Positions 1 through 8,042 of a stretch of 64,000 nt of DNA are shown here, piece after piece. The position numbers and the translations under genes were made by a program. The DNA comes from Clostridium sp. chh4-2 (lineage in GTDB: Bacteria; Bacillota; Clostridia; Lachnospirales; Lachnospiraceae). Where the stretch lies: contig NZ_PKUU01000014.1 in NCBI RefSeq assembly GCF_002899675.1, positions 62,001 to 126,000 of the forward strand, in the 5' to 3' direction. Position 1 is the stretch's first letter; each line of letters begins with the position of its first letter. Below the pieces are notes generated by a model. The model searched no databases, was not told the origin of the DNA, and saw only the letters and a list, made by a program, of their open reading frames with translations.

Positions 1-710
1 TATTCTCCCTTCCTTATCTGTTCACCAGCGAGGAACATTATTATGAAGCGATGGAAAAAAGCGAAAAAGTAAAAGAATTATTTAAAATGAACGAAGAAGA
101 CGGATTTTTGGTAATCGGTTATTATGCCAACGGTTCCAGAAATATTTACTTAAAAGAAGATGTGAAAGCGGATAATCCTTCCGTGTTAAAGGGAAAGAAG
201 ATCCGTTCCATGACGAGCAGCACATCCATGAGAATGCTGGAACTGATGGGGGCATCTCCCACACCGATGGCGGCCAGCGAGACTTATACGGCCCTTCAGC
301 AGGGAATTGTAGACGGTGCGGAAAATACGGAATTGGCCCTCACTGTGGATAAACATGCAGAGGTGGCGAAATCCTATACATACACCGAGCACCAGTATAC
401 GCCTGACGTATATATTATCAGCACAAAGACCTGGAATAAGCTGTCAAAAGAGCAGCAGGAATTTTTGGTGGAATGTCTGAACCGGAGCAATGAAAATTTC
501 AAAAGCTTATACAGAAATATGATGGAAGAAGCGATTGAAGAAGCGAAGGGAATGGGAATGAACATCTACTACGATATCGATAAGACCGCATTTATCGAAG
601 CCGTACAGCCTCTTCACCAGGAATATACACAAAAGGGAGAGTTTTACAAAGAACTGTATGATGATATTCAGAAATATGCAGGGGAGGACAGCCATGAAGA
701 CAGTAAATAA
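1..710 (+). CDS. dctP: TRAP transporter substrate-binding protein DctP, 5' end outside window
   Basis: This is the extracytoplasmic solute receptor of a TRAP transporter. The frame is already open from base 3 (residues PYLFTSEEHYYEAM precede the first internal Met at 51), so the signal peptide and first lobe lie upstream. Visible DctP hallmarks are the KKIRSMTS segment with the conserved arginine that normally pairs with a substrate carboxylate, then GASPTPMAASETYTALQQG and VDGAEN. The stop at 708-710 lies 17 bases inside the dctQ gene, so the two are translationally coupled. DctP receptors usually bind organic acids or sugar acids. The GH105 hydrolase nearby makes a uronide the best guess, but the ligand is not readable from sequence. 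Confidence 0.93.
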   Translation, partial: FSLPYLFTSEEHYYEAMEKSEKVKELFKMNEEDGFLVIGYYANGSRNIYLKEDVKADNPSVLKGKKIRSMTSSTSMRMLELMGASPTPMAASETYTALQQGIVDGAENTELALTVDKHAEVAKSYTYTEHQYTPDVYIISTKTWNKLSKEQQEFLVECLNRSNENFKSLYRNMMEEAIEEAKGMGMNIYYDIDKTAFIEAVQPLHQEYTQKGEFYKELYDDIQKYAGEDSHEDSK

Positions 711-1161
711 AATATTAGGATATGCCATTGCCGCTTTGGTGGGAATTATGGTGCTTGGCTGCTGCTGGCAGGTCATCACCCGTTTTATTCTGAACAGCCC
801 GAGTAAATATTCAGAAGAATTTTTAAGATACGCCCTGATTTGGATGACGATGCTGGGAGTTCCTTATGCTTATGGACAGGAACGCCATATCTCCATCAAC
901 ATCATAACAAAGGGATTTACACAGAAAGGTTCCATATTCACCAAGATTGTGATTGAAATCATCGTCATCCTCTTATGCCTTACCGTATTTATCGCAGGAG
1001 GAATTATGGTAACAGTCAATTCCATGGGACAGATTTCACCGGCCCTTCAGATGCCTATGCCTCTTTATTATGTAGGGCTTCCGATCTGCGGGTTCCTGAC
1101 TCTGATCTACAGTGCAAACCGCATGATTGGATTTATTAAGAAATTAAAGGAGGTAGAATAA
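694..1161 (+). CDS. dctQ: TRAP transporter small permease DctQ
   Basis: This is the small membrane subunit of the TRAP transporter, 155 residues, with four hydrophobic segments. The first follows MKTVNKILGYAIAAL and the last lies near the C-terminus. I chose the ATG at 694 because a GGGGAGGA ribosome binding site sits just upstream and because translation from it begins directly with the first membrane helix; the in-frame ATG at 658 would add twelve residues encoded inside dctP. The motif SEEFLRYALIWMTMLGVPYA is typical of the DctQ family. The gene ends directly against the dctM start, as expected for the DctQM membrane complex. Confidence 0.93.
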   Translation: MKTVNKILGYAIAALVGIMVLGCCWQVITRFILNSPSKYSEEFLRYALIWMTMLGVPYAYGQERHISINIITKGFTQKGSIFTKIVIEIIVILLCLTVFIAGGIMVTVNSMGQISPALQMPMPLYYVGLPICGFLTLIYSANRMIGFIKKLKEVE

Positions 1162-2469
1162 ATGGAAATTCAGGCAGCTCTCATGCTGATAATCGTATTC
1201 TTCCTGATGCTGGCGTATTCCATACCTGTTTCTTACAGTATTATCGCTTCCGCATTGATTACGATTGTGGCATTTTTAACACCGAATTTTGGAATGTTTG
1301 TTTCCGCTCAGAAAATTGTAGGCGGTATGGATAGTTTTACCCTGTTAGCGGTTCCGTTCTTCATTCTGGCAGGCCTTCTGATGAGCAACGGCGGTATCGC
1401 CAAAAGGCTGATCAATCTGGCAATGCTGGTGATGGGAAAAGTTCCCGGTTCTTTGGCTCTTACCAATATTGCGGGAAATGCCATGTTCGGTTCCATCTCA
1501 GGTTCCGGTGTGGCGGCAGCGACGGCAATGGGCGGCGTTCTCAACCCGCTTGAGAAAGAAAACGGATATGATCCCGGTTTCGCTGCGGCCGTTAACGTGG
1601 CAACTGCTCCGGTAGGCCAGCTGATCCCTCCAACCACTGCATTTATCGTATATTCTGCTGCCAGCGGCGGAACATCCGTTGCCGTCTTATTCATGGCTGG
1701 CTGGATTCCAGGACTTTTATGGGCAGCGCTGTGCATGGTGGTGGCATTTATCTACGGAAAGAAGCACAATTATATCTACCAGACGGAAACTCTGACAAGA
1801 CAGATTGTGTTAAAAACTATCTGGGATGCCATTCCAAGCTTATTTTTGATCGTTATTATTATCGGAGGTATCTTATCCGGTTACTTTACACCAACCGAAG
1901 CTTCCGGCGTCGCCGTTGCTTATGCGTTCTTCCTGTCGGTAGTATTGTATAAATCAATTAAGTTAAAAGAAATCCCGGGAATCCTGATGGAAGCAGGCCT
2001 TATGACAACCATCGTCATGCTGATTATCGGAGCTTCCTCAGTACTGTCCTTTGTTATGTCATTTACAGGACTTCCGGAAGCGATCAGTCAAATGATCCTT
2101 GGAATTTCCAATAACAAATACGTAATTCTCCTTATATTAAATATTTTCCTTCTGATCGTGGGAACTTTCATGGACATGGCGCCGGCGCTTCTGATCTTTA
2201 CACCGATCTTTCTGCCCATCGTTCAGGCCCTTGGAATGACACCGGTTCAGTTCGGCGTTATGATCGTTATGAATCTTTCCGTAGGAACCATAACACCTCC
2301 GGTAGGAAACGTGCTCTTTATCGGCTGCAGTGTGGCAAAGCTGGAAGTGGAAGACGTGTTAAAACGAATCGTTCCATTCTTCCTGGTGATCTTTGCAGCG
2401 CTCATGTTCATCACATATATTCCGGCCTTCAGCCTGTGGCTGCCTGGGGTTCTGGGACTGCTTGACTAA
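1162..2469 (+). CDS. dctM: TRAP transporter large permease DctM
   Basis: This is the large, ion-coupled membrane subunit of the TRAP transporter, 435 residues with about a dozen hydrophobic segments, the normal length for DctM. Family signatures include PFFILAGLLMSNGGIAKRL, the GSISGSGVAAATAMGG loop and the C-terminal TPPVGNVLF motif. It starts directly after the dctQ stop, behind AAGGAGG. It closes a dctP-dctQ-dctM operon and its last 4 bases overlap the 3' end of the opposite-strand AraC gene. Confidence 0.95.
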   Translation: MEIQAALMLIIVFFLMLAYSIPVSYSIIASALITIVAFLTPNFGMFVSAQKIVGGMDSFTLLAVPFFILAGLLMSNGGIAKRLINLAMLVMGKVPGSLALTNIAGNAMFGSISGSGVAAATAMGGVLNPLEKENGYDPGFAAAVNVATAPVGQLIPPTTAFIVYSAASGGTSVAVLFMAGWIPGLLWAALCMVVAFIYGKKHNYIYQTETLTRQIVLKTIWDAIPSLFLIVIIIGGILSGYFTPTEASGVAVAYAFFLSVVLYKSIKLKEIPGILMEAGLMTTIVMLIIGASSVLSFVMSFTGLPEAISQMILGISNNKYVILLILNIFLLIVGTFMDMAPALLIFTPIFLPIVQALGMTPVQFGVMIVMNLSVGTITPPVGNVLFIGCSVAKLEVEDVLKRIVPFFLVIFAALMFITYIPAFSLWLPGVLGLLD

Positions 2470-3350
2470 CCGGGCAGATTGTTGGTATAAGTCACCGTAT
2501 TCAGCGTTTTGCGGTATTTCAGTGGAGACAGCGTCATGTAGGTTTTGAATATCTTTTCAAAATAGGTCATGCTCTCATAGCCCAGGGCGATTGAGATTTC
2601 AGAGATGCTCATGTCCGTTTCCTCTAAAAGCCGTTTCGCCCGCTGGATGCGGTGAATATTAATATATTCATTGATTCCATAGCCGGTGATCTCTTTAAAC
2701 GTCCGGCTGAGATAGTATTTGCTGATATAAAATTGGCCGGCAAGGGCGTCTAAGGTCAGCTGCCTGTCAAAATTTTCCGATATGTAATCGGCTACCGCGT
2801 AGATATTTTTATATTTGGAGGAACTGACCATATCCTCATCCTGAAGGGCGGGAGTGTGGTTTTCCCTCATGAACTGAATGAAGTACTTGATGATCTCCAT
2901 ATCGATCATGGCCTTATAATTGCGGTTTTTGTTGTCAAATTCATACTGCAGTTTCAGATAGAGATCGATGAAGTCCTGCTGCTGTTTTTTGTTCAGCGGA
3001 AACACGCCGTAGTTTTGATGGAGGAACTTTACCAGGTTCAGATTGGAGAACATCTGGTCATACTCCTTCATCTTATCCCTGTCTACATAAAGGATAATCC
3101 TGTCATGGCCGAATTCCTGATCGGAATTAGCCATGGTCATATGGATGGCATTTTCATCCACCAGGATCAGAGTTCCCCCTTTTACCAGATAAGACCGGTT
3201 ATCGAAGAAAAAACGGCGTTCCCCCTCAATCAGGTAAAAAATCTCGTACTGGTTATGAAAATGTTTGACATGCATGTTGAATTTGCCCTTGCGGATCATC
3301 CGCTCTAAGCCAATGCCTTCGGTTTCAGCAAAATAAATAACGGCCTCCAT
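2466..3350 (-). CDS. AraC-family transcriptional regulator with N-terminal cupin domain
   Basis: This is a 294-residue regulator. The N-terminal half is a cupin-like ligand domain (HFHNQYEIFYLIEGERRFFF, then the GGTLILVDENAIH strand pair). The C-terminal 100 residues form the double helix-turn-helix of the AraC/XylS family (LTLDALAGQFYISKYYLSRTF, then ISIALGYESMTYFEKIFK). A good ribosome binding site (AGGAGGACC on the minus strand) precedes the ATG. It is convergent with the TRAP operon and divergent from the GH105-isomerase pair. It most likely controls one or both in response to a sugar or uronide; this is inference from position. Confidence 0.92.
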   Translation of the reverse strand: MEAVIYFAETEGIGLERMIRKGKFNMHVKHFHNQYEIFYLIEGERRFFFDNRSYLVKGGTLILVDENAIHMTMANSDQEFGHDRIILYVDRDKMKEYDQMFSNLNLVKFLHQNYGVFPLNKKQQQDFIDLYLKLQYEFDNKNRNYKAMIDMEIIKYFIQFMRENHTPALQDEDMVSSSKYKNIYAVADYISENFDRQLTLDALAGQFYISKYYLSRTFKEITGYGINEYINIHRIQRAKRLLEETDMSISEISIALGYESMTYFEKIFKTYMTLSPLKYRKTLNTVTYTNNLPG

Positions 3351-3499
3351 AAAGTAAGGTCCTCCTGTCTGTAGTGGATAGGACTATTATATAGGAAACA
3401 GAACTATTTTTCTATAGCATAAAACATTTGGCTTTATATGCCATAAATTCAGGGAATAAAGGAAAAGGGTGCCGCTCATCCGGCAGAAAGGAAAGAAAA

Positions 3500-4621
3500 A
3501 TGCAGGAATTAAACCGTGAAGAAATTCAGAAGAAATTAAATCTGGTAGTGGATAAATTGTTGAATCTGGAAGGACCGGATAATGAAAAAGAACTGGAAGA
3601 AGGCGGCGGAGAGGCGATCGGCTTCTTTAAACGCGATTTTGGAATCAGGGAATGGGACTGGCCTCAGGGCGTAGGACTGTACGGCCTCATGAAACTGATG
3701 AGAGCGAAAAAAAGTGAAGAATACAAGGAATTTCTCTGCCAGTGGTACAGAGAAAACATGGAGCTGGGACTTCCTTCTAAAAATATCAATACCACGACCC
3801 CATTGCTCACGCTGGTGGAGTTAAACGAAAGCTATCAGGACAAAGAATTTGAAAAACTCTGCATCAGCTGGGCCGAATGGCTGATGAACTGCCTTCCGAG
3901 AACCGAAGAGGGCGGCTTCCAGCATGTGACCAGCGCCAACGGCGACCGCCAGGGCGTGCGTTTAAATGAAAATGAGATGTGGATCGACACCCTGTTCATG
4001 ACCGTGCTGTTCCTGAACAAAATGGGACTGAAATACCAGAGGGAAGACTGGGTGGAAGAGGCCTGCCATCAGGTTCTCATGCATATCAAATACCTGTATG
4101 ATAAGAATACCGGCTTATTCTATCACGGCTGGACATTTAACGAAAGAAATAACTTCGGCGGCGTGTTCTGGTGCAGAGGAAACAGCTGGTTTACAGCAGG
4201 AATTCTGGAATATGTGGAGATGTTCAAAGGCACTATGAACGCCGGCTTAAAGCAGTATATCGTGGACACCTATAAGGCGCAGGTAAAAGCTTTAAAGAAA
4301 CTCCAGAGCAAGAGTGGCTTATGGCACACCGTTCTGGATGATCCGACCAGCTATGAGGAGGTTTCCGGCTCCGCAGCCATTACGGCAGGAATTTTAAAGG
4401 GAATCAAGATGGGCATTCTGGACGACGCTTACCTGGACTGCGCTTCCCGGGCGGTAAATGCCATCCTTAAAAACATTGATGAGGACGGAACGGTTTTAAA
4501 TGTATCCGGCGGAACTGGAATGGGATACAATAAAGAGCATTATAAGAACATACTGATCGCGCCTATGGCTTACGGCCAGTCCCTTACAATTCTGGCACTG
4601 TCCCAGGCATTAGAGATTTGA
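3500..4621 (+). CDS. GH105-type unsaturated glucuronyl/rhamnogalacturonyl hydrolase
   Basis: This protein of 373 residues has the length and motifs of the GH88/GH105 (alpha/alpha)6-barrel hydrolases such as YteR. These hydrate the 4,5-unsaturated uronic acid left at chain ends by polysaccharide lyases. Asp163 in MWIDTLFM matches the catalytic Asp context of YteR, and CRGNSWFTAG and SGSAAITAGILKG are further family blocks. There is no signal peptide, so the enzyme should act in the cytoplasm on imported oligosaccharides. The ATG at 3500 has AGAAAGGAAAG just upstream; an in-frame start at 3428 would add 24 residues without family character. It lies 15 bases ahead of the isomerase gene, and the TRAP transporter nearby could supply its substrate. 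Confidence 0.88.
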   Translation: MQELNREEIQKKLNLVVDKLLNLEGPDNEKELEEGGGEAIGFFKRDFGIREWDWPQGVGLYGLMKLMRAKKSEEYKEFLCQWYRENMELGLPSKNINTTTPLLTLVELNESYQDKEFEKLCISWAEWLMNCLPRTEEGGFQHVTSANGDRQGVRLNENEMWIDTLFMTVLFLNKMGLKYQREDWVEEACHQVLMHIKYLYDKNTGLFYHGWTFNERNNFGGVFWCRGNSWFTAGILEYVEMFKGTMNAGLKQYIVDTYKAQVKALKKLQSKSGLWHTVLDDPTSYEEVSGSAAITAGILKGIKMGILDDAYLDCASRAVNAILKNIDEDGTVLNVSGGTGMGYNKEHYKNILIAPMAYGQSLTILALSQALEI

Positions 4622-4636
4622 GAGGAGAATAAAACT

Positions 4637-5479
4637 ATGCAGTTAGGAATCCGTTTACATGATACAAATCCGGGAACTTTGGAAGAACGCCTGGTGATGG
4701 CTAAGGAACAGGGATTTACCTGCGTCCATCTGGCCCTTGGCAAAACCATAACCCAGCATTCCGTGGAGCCGGAAGCCCTCACTCCCGGCCTTGCCATGCA
4801 TTTGAAAAAGATATTTTCCAAACATGATATGGACATCGCCGTGCTGGGATGTTATTTAAACCTGGCCAATCCGGACGAAGAGGCGTTAAAGAAGATCCAG
4901 GAAACCTATCTGGCCCACGTGCGCTTTGCGGCCCAGTTGGGATGCGGAGTGGTAGGAACGGAAACAGGAGCTCCCAATACCACATATACCTATGAAGAGG
5001 CATGTAAAAGTGAAGAAGCGCTGGCTGTTTTCATCAAAAACCTGCGCCCTGTGGTGGAGTGTGCCGAGAAGATGGGCGTTCTGGTGGCAATTGAGCCGGT
5101 ATGGTGCCATATTGTGTATAATTCTAAGCGGGCGCTGCGCGTTTTGGAGGAGATCAATTCTCCGAACCTGAGAGTCATATTAGATCCGGTCAACCTCCTT
5201 TCCGGCGAAAATTATATGGATTATGATAAGGTGATCGAAGAGGCGGTAGAAGATCTGGGAAGTTATGTGGAAGTGATGCACATGAAGGATTTCCGATTTG
5301 AAGACGGTAAGGTAGTTTCTGTGGCAGCCGGAACCGGAGTGATGAATTACGACAGAATCCTTGGCTTTTTGAAAGAGAAAAAGCCATATATCCATGCAAC
5401 TCTTGAAGATACCACTCCGGACAATGCGGCTGCGGCCAGAGAATTTCTGGAAAAACAATATCTGAACTTGGTACGTTAA
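4637..5479 (+). CDS. Sugar phosphate isomerase/epimerase-like TIM-barrel protein
   Basis: This 280-residue protein belongs to the xylose-isomerase-like TIM-barrel superfamily (the AP endonuclease 2 fold). It has alternating strand and helix segments and conserved metal-site carboxylates around LVAIEPVWCHIV, LRVILDPVNLLS and VMHMKDFRFEDGKV. Members isomerise or epimerise sugars, keto acids or inositol derivatives. Here it follows the GH105 hydrolase by 15 bases with its own GAGGAG site and is therefore probably co-transcribed, which suggests it handles the sugar acid released by that hydrolase. The exact substrate cannot be read. Its last 4 bases overlap the opposite-strand gene at 5476-5790. 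Confidence 0.83.
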   Translation: MQLGIRLHDTNPGTLEERLVMAKEQGFTCVHLALGKTITQHSVEPEALTPGLAMHLKKIFSKHDMDIAVLGCYLNLANPDEEALKKIQETYLAHVRFAAQLGCGVVGTETGAPNTTYTYEEACKSEEALAVFIKNLRPVVECAEKMGVLVAIEPVWCHIVYNSKRALRVLEEINSPNLRVILDPVNLLSGENYMDYDKVIEEAVEDLGSYVEVMHMKDFRFEDGKVVSVAAGTGVMNYDRILGFLKEKKPYIHATLEDTTPDNAAAAREFLEKQYLNLVR

Positions 5480-5790
5480 GCTTCATCGGAAGGTGCGATG
5501 AAACCGATCCGGCGGGGCGGTTTTTCCGGGTCTTCCTTATCTACGGAAGTGAGCAGAAAGTTAATCTGGGTGACATGCTGGATCAGCTGCGACGGTTTTC
5601 CGTCCACGTAGCCATAGAAATAGACCAGTTCCGGATTCTGGAAGCCGATACCGGTTACCGTCATTAAAAGCGATGAACCGAAGGATGCGAGGAGAACCGC
5701 AACTTCCTTATCATCGTCCAGATTCTCCTGGAATGCGTCAATCTGTGCCATAATGTTGGAAAAAGCCTGCCTTGCAAATGTAAGTCCCAT
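5476..5790 (-). CDS. Small conserved protein, DUF6173-like
   Basis: This is a 104-residue protein with no signal peptide or membrane helix. The start at 5790 (MGLTFARQAFSNIMAQIDAF) is preferred because AAGGAGGG lies 8 bases upstream; longer in-frame readings to 6000 add cysteine- and hydrophobic-rich residues of shadow character. The core blocks VAVLLASFGSSLLMTVTGIG, LIQHVTQINFLL and the closing RRIGF resemble, from memory, the DUF6173 family, whose function is unknown. It sits alone on the minus strand between two plus-strand genes. Function cannot be assigned. Confidence 0.72.
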   Translation of the reverse strand: MGLTFARQAFSNIMAQIDAFQENLDDDKEVAVLLASFGSSLLMTVTGIGFQNPELVYFYGYVDGKPSQLIQHVTQINFLLTSVDKEDPEKPPRRIGFIAPSDEA

Positions 5791-5943
5791 ATCCAATCCC
5801 TCCTTGGCGAATTTATGTAACCGTCCAGCCTTTCGGTCTATGTGCGGCCTCCGGTTTGATACTTCAAGTATAACTCGTAATTGTAATTTTGGAAACCATC
5901 TGATACAATACAAGAGGAAAATACACACACGGAGGGCCTTTGA

Positions 5944-6684
5944 ATGATAGTTCAGATGGATGAGAAGTTGAAAAAGGAAATGAGCCGGGAGGGAAGCCAT
6001 TTAAAATACACCCGGTCAAGAGGCGGGGCAGGAGCCGGCCTGATTGCGGCGGGAGTTTGCTTTATTGTAATTGCGATTATACTAGCGGCAGCATTATATA
6101 CGATTTTAGGTCTGTCAGCGGTAGCCGTTTTACTGGCAGGGGGCTTGGTGCTGGGCGCAGTTTTCATCGTTCCCGGTGTGTTTCTGGATAAGAGGCATAC
6201 AGCAGGATATATGAAGTATTATATGAAAAAAAGCGGTTATACGGAAGCGGAACTGAATGAATTTGACAGAGAATTTCTGAACGGCGAAGCATATGTCGCA
6301 TGTCTTGATAAAAAGCTGACAAAACAGTCCAAGTTTGACAGCGGTATAATCACGAACAACTGGTTTAAACTGCCTCTTATGATGCCGATTAAATACAGCG
6401 GTCTTTATAGGATCGTTGATGTGGCCGCAATTTTTTTTGAGGCAAAACCGATAGTCAACGGGGAGCGTCTGAATCCCACTCTGTTTGTAGTGGACAGCCG
6501 CGGCGACGGAATGACAGTTTCTATGAAAGAAAATGTGGGAAATGAGATTGTCCGGGAAATCTCGAAACGCAATCCGAGAGCAGTAACGACGCGCAGAATC
6601 AGCTATAACGGAAAGGATTATGACGCGTTGTACCAGTATCAGGAAGTGGCCGGGCTTTACCGGGAGATTTGCAAATCCAGATAG
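5944..6684 (+). CDS. Hypothetical protein with two N-terminal membrane helices
   Basis: This is a 246-residue protein with a charged N-terminus, two adjacent hydrophobic helices (about residues 29-52 and 56-80) and a soluble C-terminal domain of about 160 residues. No catalytic motif was recognised. The start has GGAGG 8 bases upstream and codon use like its neighbours. It is transcribed alone and is followed by a clear hairpin terminator. The C-terminal domain ends in short beta-like blocks (LFVVDSRGDGMTVSM), which suggests a bacterial PH-like or scaffold domain, but that is only an impression. Confidence 0.7.
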   Translation: MIVQMDEKLKKEMSREGSHLKYTRSRGGAGAGLIAAGVCFIVIAIILAAALYTILGLSAVAVLLAGGLVLGAVFIVPGVFLDKRHTAGYMKYYMKKSGYTEAELNEFDREFLNGEAYVACLDKKLTKQSKFDSGIITNNWFKLPLMMPIKYSGLYRIVDVAAIFFEAKPIVNGERLNPTLFVVDSRGDGMTVSMKENVGNEIVREISKRNPRAVTTRRISYNGKDYDALYQYQEVAGLYREICKSR

Positions 6685-6734
6685 AGGAAACCGTGATGGT
6701 TTTAGAAGCAGTTATACATAGGAAAAAGGCTTCG

Positions 6735-6785
6735 CGCCCAATCAGAATGCAGAATTATATATCTGATTGGGGGCGGAGTTTTTTC
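6735..6785 (+). terminator. Rho-independent terminator
   Basis: A stem of CGCCCAATCAGA with TCTGATTGGGGGCG encloses a 15-base loop and is followed by GAGTTTTTT. It ends the transcript of the membrane protein gene. Confidence 0.85.
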
Positions 6786-6958
6786 TGTTATAAGAAAGCG
6801 CTCTTATGATAGAAAAAGCCCTCCGGTCGGGTTCATACTGCGGCGATCAGGTATAATGCTGCTGAGGCAACCCGCCGCAGGAGGAGAATCCCACGAGGGG
6901 AATTCTTTTCTGTATCAACGGAAAACGGCGGAGTTGTGGAATTTGAAAAATTTAGATA

Positions 6959-6987
6959 TTGCCAAAAAGAATACGGTGTGCTAATAT
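6959..6987 (+). promoter_or_regulatory. Probable promoter of the gntR-mcsA-mcsB-clpC block
   Basis: TTGCCA (6959-6964) and TAATAT (6982-6987) are separated by 17 bases. The promoter is followed by AT-rich repeats of the type ATAACT ATAACA ATATAAC at 6985-7004, which could be an operator. It fits the gntR gene starting at 7022. No tandem GGTCAAA boxes of the CtsR type are visible here or before mcsA. Confidence 0.5.
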
Positions 6988-7021
6988 AACTATAACAGAT
7001 ATAACGAAAGATGGTGAAACT

Positions 7022-7405
7022 ATGCTATTAAATATTGATTTTAACAGCGATGAGGCAATCTATATCCAGCTTCGCAATCAGATTATTATCGGGATAGCAA
7101 CAGAGCGGATTCGGGAAGGAGACCCCCTTCCGTCGGTGCGCCAGCTGGCAGACAATATAGGAATCAACATGCATACGGTCAACAAAGCATATTCTGTATT
7201 GAGGCAGGAGGGCTTTGTGAAGCTGGACCGCCGCAAGGGCGCTGTTATATCGCTGGACATTGATAAGATGCAGGCGATCAGTGAGATGCGGGATGATATG
7301 GCGGTTGTTTTAGCCAGAGGAATCTGTAAAAATGTCAGCCGGAACGAGGTTCATCAACTGGTCGACGAATTATATGACCTGTTTTCCAACAGTTCCAAGG
7401 AGTGA
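7022..7405 (+). CDS. GntR-family (YtrA-type) transcriptional regulator
   Basis: This is a 127-residue protein made of the GntR winged helix (IYIQLRNQIIIGIATERI, then PLPSVRQLADNIGINMHTVN and the LDRRKGAV wing) plus a short C-terminal helical tail, the size of the YtrA subgroup. I chose the ATG at 7022 because translation from it starts directly with the domain; the in-frame ATG at 6959 lies in the promoter. YtrA-type regulators usually control adjacent transporters by autoregulation, but here the next genes are mcsA, mcsB and clpC, the position CtsR occupies in many Firmicutes. A regulatory role on the Clp genes is inference. Confidence 0.88.
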   Translation: MLLNIDFNSDEAIYIQLRNQIIIGIATERIREGDPLPSVRQLADNIGINMHTVNKAYSVLRQEGFVKLDRRKGAVISLDIDKMQAISEMRDDMAVVLARGICKNVSRNEVHQLVDELYDLFSNSSKE

Positions 7406-7487
7406 GCCTGAGAGCAGCCGTACCAGTATTTTAAAGCTGCCTGTCAATTAAACTTATGCCGCGGCAAGCGGCGGAATCGAGGTTAAT

Positions 7488-8042
7488 ATGTTATGTGAAA
7501 GATGTAAAATCAGAGAAGCCAGCATTCAATATACAGAAGTGATAGGCGGAGTGAAAACACAGCATAATTTTTGCACCCAGTGCGCGAAAGAGATGGATTT
7601 TGGACAGTATTCCGCCATTTTTGACGGAGAATTTCCTCTTGCAAAGCTCTTGTCAGGGCTTTTGGGGAATGAACAGAGCAGTCCGGAGGAAGAAAAGCTT
7701 CATCAGATTGTCTGCCCCACCTGCGGCACCAGCTATGATGAGTTTGTGAAAAACAGCCGTTTTGGATGCGCTGACTGTTATGGAGTTTTTGATCTTTTGA
7801 TCAATGACAGCATTAAACAGCTTCAGGGAAGCGATACCCATATCGGCAAGCGTCCCCTTTACCAGTCTCAAAAGGATGAGAACACAGCCGGACAGACGGA
7901 TGTGGAATATGACAGCCTGGAAGAAGAGATTCAGGCCTGGAATGCAAGGCTTCAGGAAGCGCTTAAAACAGAAGAATACGAATTTGCGGCCCAGTGCCGT
8001 GATAAAATAAAGGAATTGAGAGAAGGGAACGCAGATGGCTAA
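7488..8042 (+). CDS. mcsA: McsA, zinc-binding activator of the McsB/ClpC system
   Basis: This 184-residue protein has the McsA layout. Two N-terminal zinc modules are visible (LCERCKIREASIQ with NFCTQCAK, then VCPTCGTSYDEF with FGCADCYGVF), followed by a linker and a C-terminal UVR motif (YEFAAQCRDKIKELRE) of the kind that contacts ClpC. In Bacillus subtilis McsA stimulates the arginine kinase McsB and binds metals and ClpC. The start is the ATG at 7488, after GAGG, and the last 8 bases overlap mcsB, so translation is coupled. Confidence 0.9.
   Translation: MLCERCKIREASIQYTEVIGGVKTQHNFCTQCAKEMDFGQYSAIFDGEFPLAKLLSGLLGNEQSSPEEEKLHQIVCPTCGTSYDEFVKNSRFGCADCYGVFDLLINDSIKQLQGSDTHIGKRPLYQSQKDENTAGQTDVEYDSLEEEIQAWNARLQEALKTEEYEFAAQCRDKIKELREGNADG

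Noticed and set aside
7406..7487. CtsR operator before mcsA
   Set aside because: No GGTCAAA-type tandem heptamers are present in this gap or before gntR.
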